From Anaeramoeba flamelloides (lineage: Eukaryota; Metamonada; Anaeramoebidae): 64,000 bases of DNA. The stretch is from the NCBI GenBank assembly GCA_027625915.1, contig JANTQA010000072.1, positions 3,534,001 to 3,598,000 on the forward strand. The letters are read 5' to 3'. Position 1 is the first letter of the stretch; the number at the start of each line of letters is the position of its first letter. The notes under the pieces were generated by a model. That model saw only the letters and a list, made by a program, of their open reading frames with translations, searched no databases and was not told the DNA's origin. Positions 45,273 to 56,407 of this stretch are shown here, piece by piece. The translations under genes and the position numbers were made by a program.

Positions 45273-45559
45273 AATTGAAAAATATTTTTAATTTTTTGAG
45301 ATTTTGATTTTGTGATCAATTTATTTTAATAGTTTTTCTAATATTAATCATTAAATGTTTTGTTTATTTGTTTGGAAGTTTTTAAATATTTCTTCTTAAT
45401 AATCCCGATAATATTTTTAAAAAAAAAAATCCGAAATTGTATTAGGGAAATATATTTAATGTAAGAGATTATTTCATTTTTTTTATATGGGTAAAGTTGT
45501 TTAGAAAAATGGGAAAAAAAAAAAAAGTTAATAATCAAATTTTAATTTCAGGTCGTTAT

Positions 45560-47540
45560 AAAGTGGTCTTCAGAATAATTTCCAATTAAAATAAATTATT
45601 TTTTTTTTTAAAAAAAAGCCATATTAAAATAATGCATTAATTTTTAAATTCTTTATTATTTTTAAAAAAATATTGAAGAAAGTAAGTTCATTTTTCAAAT
45701 TTTGAGTGCAATAATTAATGTGAAACTGAATTCTTCAAATCATTTCTTTAACCAAATAGATTGATGTTTTAATAAATACTGAAGTGGAATATATCCATAT
45801 TATCATATGTTTTCAATCCAACTAAATAATGGAATTAAAAAAATTGAAAAGATTCATCAAGAAGAGATAAATAAAAAACATTAATTTCATCTTTTTTCCC
45901 ATTTTTTTGATGACTGGATCTTCTTTATATTTAGAAGAAGAGTTAAAAAGGAAAATGATCAAGTGGTTACTTGCTAAAAGTGGGATACTGAAACGTCAAA
46001 GTATGTGTAACTTGACAATAAAAACAAAAAACAAAGGCTAAAGATCACAAAAGGATTAAATCAAATCAGATCAACAAGAAAAAAAAAAGAAATTACAACA
46101 ATTAAATAACGATCCACCTAAGTGAAAATCCACGATCAATTATCAAATTATTATATCAACCAAAAGAAATTGTGGCTGTGATTTTGGGAATTATTAATTA
46201 AAGATAGCTTTGGGTTTTTTTTTTTTTTTTTTTTGATATTTTACCAATTACTAATTATAAACCATTTTTAAATTTCCATATTTTTTCTTTTTCTTTTACT
46301 TTTTTCTTTTGCTTTTTAATTATAAAAAAAATTTGGCTTTTGCTTTTTAAACATAAAAATTTTTAGGTGTGTTTTTTCCATTAACAATCGTGAAATCTAT
46401 GATTTTACGCTTAAACTCTCCTTGGGTTTAATTTAAGTAAAAGGGTATTTAGAATGTAATTTACACTTATTACATCAATAAAAAAATTCATTTTTTGATC
46501 CTATCTGTAAAGATTTTTTTCGTTTTTAATTTTTGACTTTTTCATTCCCTAAGAAAATAAATTTGTTAGTATAATTTTTGAGAAACAAATTACTTTCAAT
46601 TTCAAAAAAAAAATCCCAAATAAATTTAAAAATCCTACTTTCAATTGTTTCATCTGATTCTAGTTTGAGTTCAGAAAATAATATGTTATTTGATTTCCTC
46701 TTCAGAAATTAATATTTATTGGACATAAAAGTTTGATTTTATAATTCTTTATTTTCCATTGAAATGAGAACTAAAAATAATTCTGTGTCTGATTGAAATT
46801 TTTACTAAATTTTTCTTTTATAATTATTAGGTTGATTCTTTTGAATCTTTTTTTTTTTTTGATTCGGGGAATTCGAATCCCTCCCACATTTTTTTTAATT
46901 TTTGAAATTGTATTCTTTATATTTTTTGTTTGAGAAAAATATTTGAAAAAAGAATTTTGGAAGCAAATTTTCTATAAAAAATATTTGTATAAATAATAAT
47001 AAATAGTAATGGAGCTAGAAAATCAAGATTTTAGATTTTTTGGGTTCATCAATAATTAAGAAGACAAAGAAAAAAAATCTTTAAAAATAGGGTTTTATTG
47101 GGATTTTTTTTTATTTCATTCTTTATTTCAACAAATTTATTTGGAAAGGTTATCTTTTGTGTTTTTTCTTCTAAAAGAAAATATTTGTTTCAAAGATACA
47201 CCATTCGGGGCATTTTTTGATTTATTCTTTGGTTAATAAAACTCATTAATATAAAAAAATTTCTAGATCCAAAATCAATTTAAAAAAACACAAAAATTTA
47301 ATCAAAAAAATATGTACAAAAAATCAAAAAATGAAAGATTCAACTCTAAGTTAATTTGGTTATTTTCACAAATAGAGCAGAGAATGATATTTTGGTTTCA
47401 AAAGTTTCAATATATTGTGGTACTCAACTCAATATTTTTAAAAATAATGTTTATACTATTAAAATTTTCAAAATCGCAAAATATACTTACTTCCTTGAAT
47501 AACTTTGTTGTTATTATTAAATACACAAAATAGAAGGGGT
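45560..47540 (-). repeat. Large dispersed repeat R11, copy 2, inverted, with a nested insertion
   Basis: On the minus strand it follows 21240-22560 from GTACCACAATATATTGAAAC (47405-47424) to TTGGTTAAAGAAATGATTTG (about 45738-45757). Between about 45918 and 46500 lie some 580 bp absent from copy 1; copy 1 there reads ATGATCCAG, and here GGATC and GATCC border the extra DNA, consistent with a duplicated target. Confidence 0.72.
45918..46500 (+). mobile_element. Nested retroposon-like insertion with LINE-type 3' tail
   Basis: Extra DNA inside R11 copy 2. Its last 110 bp (46384-46490), starting AATCGTGAAATCTATGATTT and ending CATCAATAAAAAAA, match the 3' tail of the LINE at 20610-20712. The remainder (with long T run near 46215-46234) has no coding frame, so it may be a truncated LINE or a SINE that borrows the LINE tail. 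Confidence 0.5.
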
Positions 47541-48063
47541 AAAAATATATAAAATAAAAAATCAATGCCCAAAAATAGTTAATCAACAATTCTTGTTGAG
47601 AAATTTATTCAAATGAATTAATTTGTAAAATATTATTTTGTTCTATTTGTAAAAACTTTCAAATTTGAGTATTATCATTAGTTTGTTTTTTTAACATAAA
47701 ACTGGAATAAATAATAAATATTATCTAAAAATTTCTAGTGTTATTGATCAATTTGGATATAAATTTTAAATTTTTGTTTATTATTCATATTTTTTTCAAA
47801 ATATCAACAAAAATATTGTCAACTTTTATTATTATGATTTGAGAAAAGGGTATACACTTGATATTAATTGGCCAATATTAATGAAAATTAAAAGCCAAGA
47901 TCAATTAAAATTAGTAATAAATTTATTTTCACAAATAATATATACTGTTATTTCGTATTCAATCTACAAATCTGATTTAGAACTAATTTTTAATTATTTA
48001 AATCTTTTCAGTTGTTGTGAGCAGTCCCAAAAATAGTTTAACTTTTACAATTTTTTCCTATGA
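47541..48063. other. AT-rich spacer
   Basis: A 65-codon frame at 47839-48036 is present but of spacer composition. Nothing recognised. Confidence 0.4.
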
Positions 48064-48500
48064 TTAAGGGGAAAAGTCTGAAATAGAGAATAGGGTTAAA
48101 ATATGAATTTAAATGGGTTACTATAACTGATAAATTAAAATTAAAACGACTGAAATGTTGAAATGAATTAATTTATTAGAATAATTGATTATTTTATCAT
48201 CAATAGGAACATTGATATCCATTTATATCTTCGGTTTTTGTCTAGATCTGATCATTTAGTTTCGGTATTCCTCAATAATACTTTAAAAATTTTCAAATAA
48301 AATTTAAAAATTGATCTATCAAAGAAAAATTTTATTTAAAGATAGTGTTAAAAAAAAATTGTGGTTGTATTTAATCCTCCATTTTGTTTTAAATCGTTTT
48401 TTTTTTCTTTTATTAATTTTTTCTTAATTTTTTATTTAAAGCAGATCTTGTAATTAATAATCCCGTTAAACTTTTGTCCTGTTCTGACTTTATCGTAAAT
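48064..48500. mobile_element. TIR element M3, copy 3 (strongly worn)
   Basis: Interior TTGATCTATCAAAGAAAAAT, TAAAGATAGTGTTAAAAAAA and TCCATTTTGTTT follow 15230-15320 in order, and the right end CCCGTTAAACTTTTGTCCTG matches the M3 end. Left end only weakly preserved. Confidence 0.6.
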
Positions 48501-48715
48501 AGTAAATTCGCTCTGGAAATAATTACCAAAATATAATTGTTCAAGAAAGGATCAAAACTCTATTTTAATTCCAAAGTTATATTAAAACTTTTTTCAAATC
48601 AGAAACACAAAATCTTCTCTGTAGAAAAAAAAAAGAAAAATTACTTTAATGAAATATAAAATTCAAAAAAAACCTTTATTTAATAACAATAGATCATATT
48701 TAAATATGATCTATA

Positions 48716-48749
<34 letters not shown>

Positions 48750-48965
48750 ATAATAATAACATTTTTCTTTAAAAAAGAAAAATTTTTTTTCAACACTAGG
48801 AAAATATTTAGTATCTATATAAATGTATTAAAAATAACAGAAAATAAAATTTTGAATTCAATTATTTGAGACAAAATTATGAAAAAAAAAAATAATTTTA
48901 TGATGTAAATTAATTTGTTTGTTGGGTTGGGTTATAAATCATTTAGAATTTGTAAATTCTGAATT
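48501..48965. other. Spacer with (TA)n tract, downstream of the homeobox gene
   Basis: (AT)n at about 48720-48747. Nothing else recognised. Confidence 0.5.
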
Positions 48966-50354
48966 TTAATTAACCCATTTAGGCTTTGGCGCTTTATTTT
49001 TTTCCCATAATATTCGTTGTGATCTTCTTCTTTGGCCAAACCATCTTGTGACTTGCAGTTCAGGTATTCCTGTTTTTTCAGACATCATTTTCCTTGTTTT
49101 TTTGTCGGGGTAAGGGCCTTCATGCTGGTCGAGGTGCTTATTAAACCAATTTTCAAAAAGTTTTTTTGCATAGTTGGTTGTTTTGAGTCTTCCAGATCGT
49201 GTTGGTTTTCTTCTTTTAAATATCTTAACTCGTTTACCCTTTTCTGTTGGTATAACAACACTATTTATTATAAAGAAATCATCACTTCCCTTATTCTGGT
49301 TCTTGCCGATCTTCTTTTTTTTTTTTGTTTTCTTGATCGATTTCTTTGGAGAACTTGTTTTTTTGCTTCTTCTTTTGGTTTCTGTGGAAACACTTTTGTG
49401 AGAGGTACATTTGTTCTTTTTGTTGTTCTTGTTTGTGCAAGCTTTGAGATTTTTTGTTTGCTTGTTGTCTTCTTTTTGTTTGTTTTTTCGTCTTTTTTTA
49501 TTCGTTTTGTGGCTTTTTTCAACTTTAACCCTCATTTCACAATTTTCTTCTTTTTCTTCTTCTCCTCCTTCTTCGTGTGATCTCTTTCTTCGGTTGTTAT
49601 TAGTATTTGTGGAAGCACTAAGGTTTTTAGTAAAGTCGATTTTTTCGATAAACTGTGGTTGTGAAATTAAAACCGAATTATGATTTGTGCTCTTGTTTAA
49701 AAATGGGAAACCAAATTTATTGTTTGTTGAGTTCAGCCAAGACACACCCCCATTTAGTGATCTTTCAAGTTGGAAAGGTTCAGATGACTCAAGAGAAAAC
49801 AAAGAAAATTGTTTGGGTTCACACGTTAAATCGTCCAACTTGATCGGTTCGATTACCAAATCTGAGGATTGTCCCATCAAATTTTGGATTTCAAAATTGT
49901 TTTTGTTTAATTCTTCATTTGATTGAATTAATAATTCGTCCAACCCAAAGTTCTCCTGTGCCTGTGTTTTTTGTTCCTGTTCTTGTTGTTGTGGTTGTGA
50001 TTCAGAAAAAAGGTTGTCATTTAGTGTGATACTTGCAATTTGCTGCTCATTCAAAAAGTTATAAAAAAGTGGCTGTTCATCTGTCTGGCGCCCACCAACA
50101 AATGTTTGTAGTTCCTTTCCGAATAAATTTTTCTTCAAAATACTTTCTTGAAGCAAGCTGCTTGATTTGTCACAACTTGTTTTGAGAATTGTCGTCGATA
50201 ACAGGTTTTCGTTTCCAAAATAATTGCAATATGTTTCTGTGTCTTGGCTCTCTTCCACAATTGAACATAGCGTTAGTTCTGTATTAGAATCAGCCCTTAA
50301 ATTTGAATCGAAATTATTGTAGGTGTTATAACTTGGAAAATTCATTGATTTCAT
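48966..50354 (-). CDS. TALE-like homeodomain protein with atypical recognition helix
   Basis: Intact 462-residue frame from ATG 50354 (ATG again three codons later). The last 80 residues hold a homeodomain with the three-residue loop extension of TALE proteins: LFENWFNKHLDQHEGPYPDK, then TGIPELQVTRWFGQRRRSQR. PYP (residues 414-416) marks the loop; Trp438-Phe439 are the helix-3 core. Position 51, Asn in nearly all homeodomains, is Gln441. Upstream lies a long basic, Ser/Lys-rich nuclear-localisation region (about 255-345) and an N-terminal acidic/Gln/Ser-rich half, typical of activation regions. Family members bind DNA and regulate transcription, often as heterodimers. No intron is apparent. 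The antisense frames across this gene are shadows. Confidence 0.88.
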   Translation of the reverse strand: MKSMNFPSYNTYNNFDSNLRADSNTELTLCSIVEESQDTETYCNYFGNENLLSTTILKTSCDKSSSLLQESILKKNLFGKELQTFVGGRQTDEQPLFYNFLNEQQIASITLNDNLFSESQPQQQEQEQKTQAQENFGLDELLIQSNEELNKNNFEIQNLMGQSSDLVIEPIKLDDLTCEPKQFSLFSLESSEPFQLERSLNGGVSWLNSTNNKFGFPFLNKSTNHNSVLISQPQFIEKIDFTKNLSASTNTNNNRRKRSHEEGGEEEKEENCEMRVKVEKSHKTNKKRRKNKQKEDNKQTKNLKACTNKNNKKNKCTSHKSVSTETKRRSKKTSSPKKSIKKTKKKKKIGKNQNKGSDDFFIINSVVIPTEKGKRVKIFKRRKPTRSGRLKTTNYAKKLFENWFNKHLDQHEGPYPDKKTRKMMSEKTGIPELQVTRWFGQRRRSQRILWEKNKAPKPKWVN

Positions 50355-52879
50355 ATGTTTAGTAAAAAGATAAAATTACGGATTTGCTTTTGCAAAAAAA
50401 ATAAAAAAAACAATGAAAAAATAAAAATCTTCTTTTCGTAAATAGGATAAAAAAAATAGAATTACAATTCAAAAAAAAGAAATTTTTTGGAAGAAAAAGT
50501 TCTTTTCAAGAAACAAAAATTAAGAAGAAAAAAAGAAAAAAGAAGAGAAAAATAAAGGAAAAAAGAATTTTGAGAATTCTTAATTAAAAAGATTTTAAAA
50601 AAAATGTTTATAAACTGGTGAAAAAAGATTGTTAGAGTGTAGAAATCTTTCATTAACACTTGGGCACAATATTAGATGACTTTTAAACTTGAAAACTTTA
50701 TTGTTGGAAATTTTTCGATTTAATTTTGGAATTTTTTTTGAGTTATTATTTAGGATAAAACCAAGACAACTGTTGTCATCGTTCCTCTTCTCTTTGACGT
50801 GTTTAAAGAATAATTTTTCGAAAACAATTTGGAAAATTCGAAAACTGTCAATTGGTTCAAAAATGTATCACTTTTAAAAGTGTTGATGTTGTTTATAATT
50901 CCGTCCTTAAAATTATTTTATTAAAAGATGGAAACAAACAAATCAGGAAAATAAAAAAAAATTATCAAGAAAGAAACCATCTACTGTAGTGGTTATGGGC
51001 ATATTCACATGTTCTTCTGTTTGAAAGATTTTATAATTTCTAAATTAGAAAAATTATGATTGATCTACTTGGAAATAGATAAATTTGAATAGCAGTTTTT
51101 GTATTAGGAATTTGTGAAAAAAAGAATATCATTTTAATATTTTAGCCATCTTTTAGCCATCTTTTATGATAGAACACCAAATGTTTTTTTCTTTATTCCA
51201 CAACAAATCAAGTAATATTTCCACAAAATTAAAAAACTGTTTGTCATTGTTCAAATCAGAGAGAATACATAATTCATTGATCAAAAAATATGATAAGACA
51301 AAGTCTGTGGTGTATTGTCATCTTTTAAAACCTCACTATTTTCTATTTTGGTTCAACACTAGTTGTCAAAAATAACAGTTTCTCAAAGGTTTTTTTTTTT
51401 TTATTGAACACCTTTTTGGATTAATCTCCAAAATCTAAAAGAGATTTTGATCTTTATTGAAAAATTTTAATCATTCATTATTTCAATCCAAACAACCTGT
51501 GAAAAAATCCAAATTTCTTTTTTTTAAAATCAAAATTCTTGAACAATCGCTTCGTAAGCAAAAATACTTTGTGTGTATAAATTTGAAATTCTTAAACCAA
51601 ATTAGATGAGGAAATATTTTTTTTTTAGTTTTTCATCTTTTTTATTTTTTTCAAAAAAAAATTTTTCAAGTCGTTTTTTACTTGATTAATTGAAAAAACA
51701 AAAGAACTTTTCAATTTTTGGTGGTGAACTTTTGTTTAACCAAATTCAGTCTTTGATTAGTAAGGGATTTTTAAATCAGAAATTAAATAATATTTTTGTT
51801 GGAAAAAATATTTCGATTTGTTTTTCAAGAATTTTTCTCTTGATTATTTCTCATCACATTGTGTTTTGAATTTATTTAATATTAAAAAGTTGAATTCCGG
51901 AATTCAATTTTGTTTCTATTCAAAAAGTATTCAAAACAAATTATTACTGTTATGGAATAAATTATCTGTAAAAATTTTCACTCACTTTTTCTTTTTTTCT
52001 TTTTTAATTAAATTTCAAAGAAATCAATCCATTTTTTTAATCTTTTTGAGAGTATTCTGGCATTGGTAGAATTATAAAGCTTATATAAACATATGTCGAG
52101 ATTGAAAAATGAAAATGAGTTAAAATTTATTCTCTTTTTAATTTTCGATACTTATCAGCAAAAAAACAAATTTCGAAACAGTTTTTTAATCTCAATAGAT
52201 CCTATAAACCATATCACCAAATTGCGTATCATCGAATACCTTTTTCTCTTCAAGATTTTTAAAAAATACAGTCTTGTATATGATTTCGAAAAGAACAGAG
52301 TGTTACTTTTTTTTAATGTAATATTTCCTAGAGTCTTATAACTCTTTTAGTCAAGTCTATGAAAGTTTGTAACCCAACGTTTTCCACAAGAATAGTTTTT
52401 TAAAAAAATATTGATTTATTTTATCAAATTATTTTTCCCTTTAATTCTTCGAAAATTATCCCTAATCGACGAGTCTTGAAAATTAAAGTTCTTTGCTCTG
52501 TATTTTTACAAGAAATTCTGTTCTTTTTTTGAACAAGGTTAAATTTAATAAATAAACTTGTAAAACTCATAAATTCAATCATTCAAAATACATCACCATT
52601 TCGCAAATTCATGTCGTACTCAAAAATAATTCAACCTTTTGAAAAATTAGTCTTATTATTGACTCTAAAAAGTAAGATGTTAGTAAAAAGTTCTTTTATG
52701 TTGGGGTAAGACAAAAAATCAAAAAAGAAAAACCCCTGAAACTCGAACTAAAGTATATTTTTACTGTTAAAAATAACCCTTTTATGTTTTCAAGAAAATT
52801 TTATTTGGACTTTTAACAAAAGTTTGAGAGAATAAACCAGTTTCCATTTATGGGGGTTCAGTTGTCATCGGGGAATTAA
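50355..52879. other. Long spacer, upstream of the homeobox gene
   Basis: No supported gene. Two ORFs are slightly protein-like: 52093-52341 on + (MSRLKNENELKFILFLIFDT start) and an ATG-less minus-strand frame at about 50720-50900 (TFKSDTFLNQLTVFEFSKLF). Neither has a recognisable domain. The region may hold the regulatory DNA of the homeobox gene. Confidence 0.4.
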
Positions 52880-53510
52880 GTTTGTCTAAAAAGTTTGAAT
52901 TGATGGACGAAGATAAATTTATTTGGGAAATTTTCAAAATTAAAATCATTTTTGATCCATTTTTTTGCTTACGTTTTTTTCAATTTTTATTATTTAATTC
53001 ATTTTCATTAAATTTTTTTTTCTAGATTCAAAGTCGCTTGGTAAAAACAAGTTATTTTAATGTTATTGAAACCATGTAAAGATTGTAGAGAAATCCATTG
53101 ATTTCTATTGGAATTTTATTTCATCTCGAATTGATATTTGTTTAAAAAATGTGAAAAAAAATTAACTTCATTTTCATATTTCCTTTTTCAAATAGAGACA
53201 CAAATACCAACACACTTCGTTTGGGGAGTTGATTTGTAAAAGAAAAGTATGGAAAATGAAGTGAAAAGTGTTTCCTATTTATTATTCAAATACCAGTAGA
53301 AGATCAAAATGAACAGTGTTGTTTTTCTCCAATGCATTCCCTAGGAATTTAAGGGTTTAATATTTTTTCAGAAAACCTTTTGATTTTTTAGTTTTATTTC
53401 ATACAGGGTATCAACTATTCTCGTATATGTATTATTCTTCTTAATTCTTATTTGTTCATATCAAAGGTCAATTGTATAAAATAATTGATATTTGAAAAAA
53501 ATACTAGACC
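52880..53510 (+). repeat. Dispersed repeat family R9, copy 3
   Basis: Matches 3815-4315 and 14500-14970 (TTATTTTAATGTTATTGAAA identical to copy 1; GGAATTTTATTTCATC; AATAATTGATATTTGAAAAA). A 165-bp foldback at 53126-53290 interrupts it. Confidence 0.7.
53126..53290. mobile_element. Mini-foldback M13, copy 1, nested in R9
   Basis: TTAACTTCATTTTCATATTT pairs with ATGGAAAATGAAGTGAAAA on the far side; ends read TATTTG and CAAATA. Absent from the other two R9 copies, which shows it is a later insertion. Related to 59452-59612. Confidence 0.6.
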
Positions 53511-54140
53511 CTTTGACTGAAACAAAGTTTCCAAAAAAAAAAAGATCTTCGAAATGACAAACAATCTTTTAGAAAAATTGAGACTTTGTAATGTCTTTTA
53601 AAATTCAAATAATTATGTGTAAAAAAATCTTTGTGTTAACTTCGTTTCAGTGAAATTTTAGTATATAAAAAAACCGTTTTGGTCTTTTGAAAAATTGTAT
53701 TCACTTTTTTATTGTTTTTGGTTTTATTTTTTTTTAAAATATCAGAATTTTAGGTGTTTGTAATGTATCGAAAGTTAAGTATGGACACGATGTAATAATT
53801 AATTGCTGTTGAATACTAAAGGATATTATATATATATATATATATATATATCAAGGGTAGGACGTTTTTTTTTTTTTTTTGATTTTATTAATCGCTTTTC
53901 ACACGCGTGAGCGACATGCAACAATCAGTTTGTCTGGTATATGTATGGAATCAAAACTCAAAAAAAAATAGGTATGCTGATCTAATTTGGAATTGATAAA
54001 AAAGTTAAATTTTGACCGAGTTTCTTCCCCAACTAGTAATTTTTAAAAAAAGAAATTAATTCTTTTTCTCGGTGTTTAAAGAGTTTGCAATTTTCAAGGG
54101 TTTTAATGGTCGAGTCATTACTGTGAAAATTTTTTTTCTG
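53511..54140. other. AT-rich spacer with (TA)n tract
   Basis: (TA)n at about 53826-53851, then T run and a short higher-GC patch (CACACGCGTGAGCGACATGC at about 53900-53919) without a frame. Nothing identified. Confidence 0.4.
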
Positions 54141-54440
54141 AAATGGAAAACAACTTTTTCGTAATTTTTATGAGGACCTAACACCAATCAAAAACCAACC
54201 AACTGATGATGTAATATCGATCTCCAAAAACCAACAACTAACGATGAGGACATTATTTGAAAAAAAGTACCAAAGGGAGACACTCAATTTCCAAGTAGAA
54301 CGGTTAGAATATACAATTCTGAAAACAACTATGTCAGTTTTGAAGTATCTCTCTTTGGCGCTTTTTGAGATCTCGGTGATTATTTTTTTCTTTTTTTTCA
54401 TTTTTCAAATGAGTTATTTTTATTGTAATAATATTACATA
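54141..54440 (+). CDS. Possible 3' exon or small gene, coiled coil plus C-terminal membrane anchor
   Basis: Open frame 54141-54440 ending TAA with varied codons (CTA, ACA, CGG, GAG, TCG), unlike spacer. The product contains PIKNQPTDDVISISKNQ, an amphipathic helix (LNFQVERLEYTILKTTMSVL), then a run of about 25 hydrophobic residues rich in Phe and Ile and a short polar end: a tail-anchored layout. ATG at 54244 would give 65 residues; alternatively this is the last exon of a gene whose upstream exons I cannot see. Family unknown. Confidence 0.35.
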
Positions 54441-55693
54441 ATCCATACTTGGTCAAATTTAGAGGGTTACAAAATAACCACAAATCAGATTAAATCGAAT
54501 TAAATTGGTTTCGAACTTCAAGAAAGCAATTTTTTATAAATTATAGAAATTTAACTATTTGGAAATAGAAAATGAGAAAAGATGATTGTTTTTTTTTAAA
54601 TTTTTAATTTTATGAAAATTGAGAACTTATTTTTCTTCGGTGAATTTTTTGTAAAAGAGATCCAATGAAATTTTTTTTTTTGTTATTTGAATTTTGTCAA
54701 ACAAAAGAAACACAATTTCACAATACCCTTTTTAGGTCTCAGGTCACACCTTGGGTTTGGATTAAATTCACGGTAAATGACTAGAACCTTAAACAGAAAG
54801 ACTACTTTATATTGTTTTGGCGATTTCAAAAGAGAAAATCAAACTATTTTCATGATTTTAAATACACCCGTACCCACATAAATGGGAAATCACTAATGCA
54901 CGTTTTTTTCAAGGCATTTAAGACAATTGCGTACTACCTATATATAAAATATCTTTTTTTTTCGTTGTTTTTAAGTTTTTTCACATCCAAGAAACAGAAA
55001 GTATGATTTCAAAAGAAGTTGTGGACTTTTTCAAAAAACAAAAAAAAATAAAACAACAAACGAAACTTAAAAAACCTGTAAAAAAATCGAAAAAACGCGA
55101 TTTTATATTTTTTTCGTGATTTTAAAATAAAAAATTGTCATACCCGTGTTATATATATACCCATCAGTACCCCTGCCTTGCCTAAAGTTCATCAAGTTTT
55201 AAATAAAAGATTTACAATGATATCGTTCTACTAATATAGTTATTTTCTTATTTTTCTTTAATCCGGATTTGAATTATAATAAAAAGTCAAAATAGTTCCA
55301 ATCATAAAGTAGTTATGTTATCGTATTGTTTTTATGTTTGGAAAATAAAATAATAATTATTCATATTTACATTTTCTTCAAAGATTTTTATTTTTTTTTA
55401 ATTTTTTAAATCAGAAATTTTATTACAGTAATAGTAATTCAAAACGCAGTATATTAATTTATTAATAATAACAATAAAATAATGTTGATAATTTTATGAT
55501 AAAAAAAATAAAAAAAAAAATATATTACTGAGAAATTTTAATTAATATCCAATCAAGAGAAAAATGAAAATCACTTCTTTCGGTCAAAATTAAAAGTTTA
55601 ATATGAATAGTCTTCTTAAAACTTTTATTTAAACAATATAAAATACCAGAACAAACAAAAGAAATAAAATGTAAAATAATTTCATTTTTATAA
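54441..55693. other. AT-rich spacer
   Basis: A 64-codon frame at 54812-55006 (RKSNYFHDFKYTRTHINGKS) has slightly protein-like content, not enough to call. No repeat recognised. Confidence 0.4.
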
Positions 55694-55892
55694 CAGTCAG
55701 TTTCACTTTTAAGGCACAAACTTTCAACAAAATTTAAAGTAAAAAAAATCTCAAATTAAGGCACAAAATTTAGAGTGATTTTTGTTTTTTACAATTTATT
55801 TTACTAGAAATTGAATTTTGTGCCTTAATTTGAGATTTTTATTGTTCCTTAAATTTCGTTTAAAGTTTGTGCCTTAAAAGTGGAACTGAATG
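55694..55892. mobile_element. Palindromic MITE M1, copy 9
   Basis: CAGTCAGTTTCACTTTTAAG ... CTTAAAAGTGGAACTGAATG; left arm has TTTCAC while the right arm has the TTCCAC type. Left TA altered, right TA at 55893-55894. Confidence 0.88.
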
Positions 55893-56372
55893 TACATTGA
55901 AATTAAACGAGTAAAATATTTTTTAATAGATAAAGTAATCGGCTCCAAATTTAAAAAAAAAATAAAATATAACTTTTAATTATTATTCAAAGATAATAAA
56001 AATACTCTTTGAAACCAAAAAAAAAAATTATGAATTTTGTTATTAGTAAAAATTCGAAAAAAAAATTTGTTAAATTTAATTTTTTCAATCTAAATTAATC
56101 TCGATCTTGGAAAATAAATTTTGATATATGGTCTCTTATTCAATAAGATTGTTTATTTTATGTCTAGATTTTAAAAAGTCAAAAATTAAAAAATAATAAA
56201 AATTAAAAAAAAAAATCAATTATTAATCTGACTCGAACTATTAGCCAAATCATTTTAAATTTTAAAAAAATTCTTGTTGAAATAACTGTCAAACTTTACA
56301 ATGAAGAAAAAATATTATTTTTTTTTCAATTTTAATTTTATATTTTTTTTTAATTTTAAATTTATTTAGAAT

Positions 56373-56407
<35 letters not shown>

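Noticed and set aside
46858-46892. tRNA T-arm-like GGGGAATTCGAATCCCT
   Set aside because: No matching acceptor stem, D arm or anticodon arm upstream; the palindrome around the EcoRI-like word explains it.
47839-48036. 65-codon + ORF (MRKGYTLDINWPILMKIKSQ)
   Set aside because: No domain, spacer-like codons, no homologous second copy; possibly a retroelement remnant but no motif supports it.
49032-49926. Several + strand ORFs of 60-180 codons
   Set aside because: They are antisense to the homeobox gene, Phe/Leu-rich mirrors of its Lys/Glu-rich codons.
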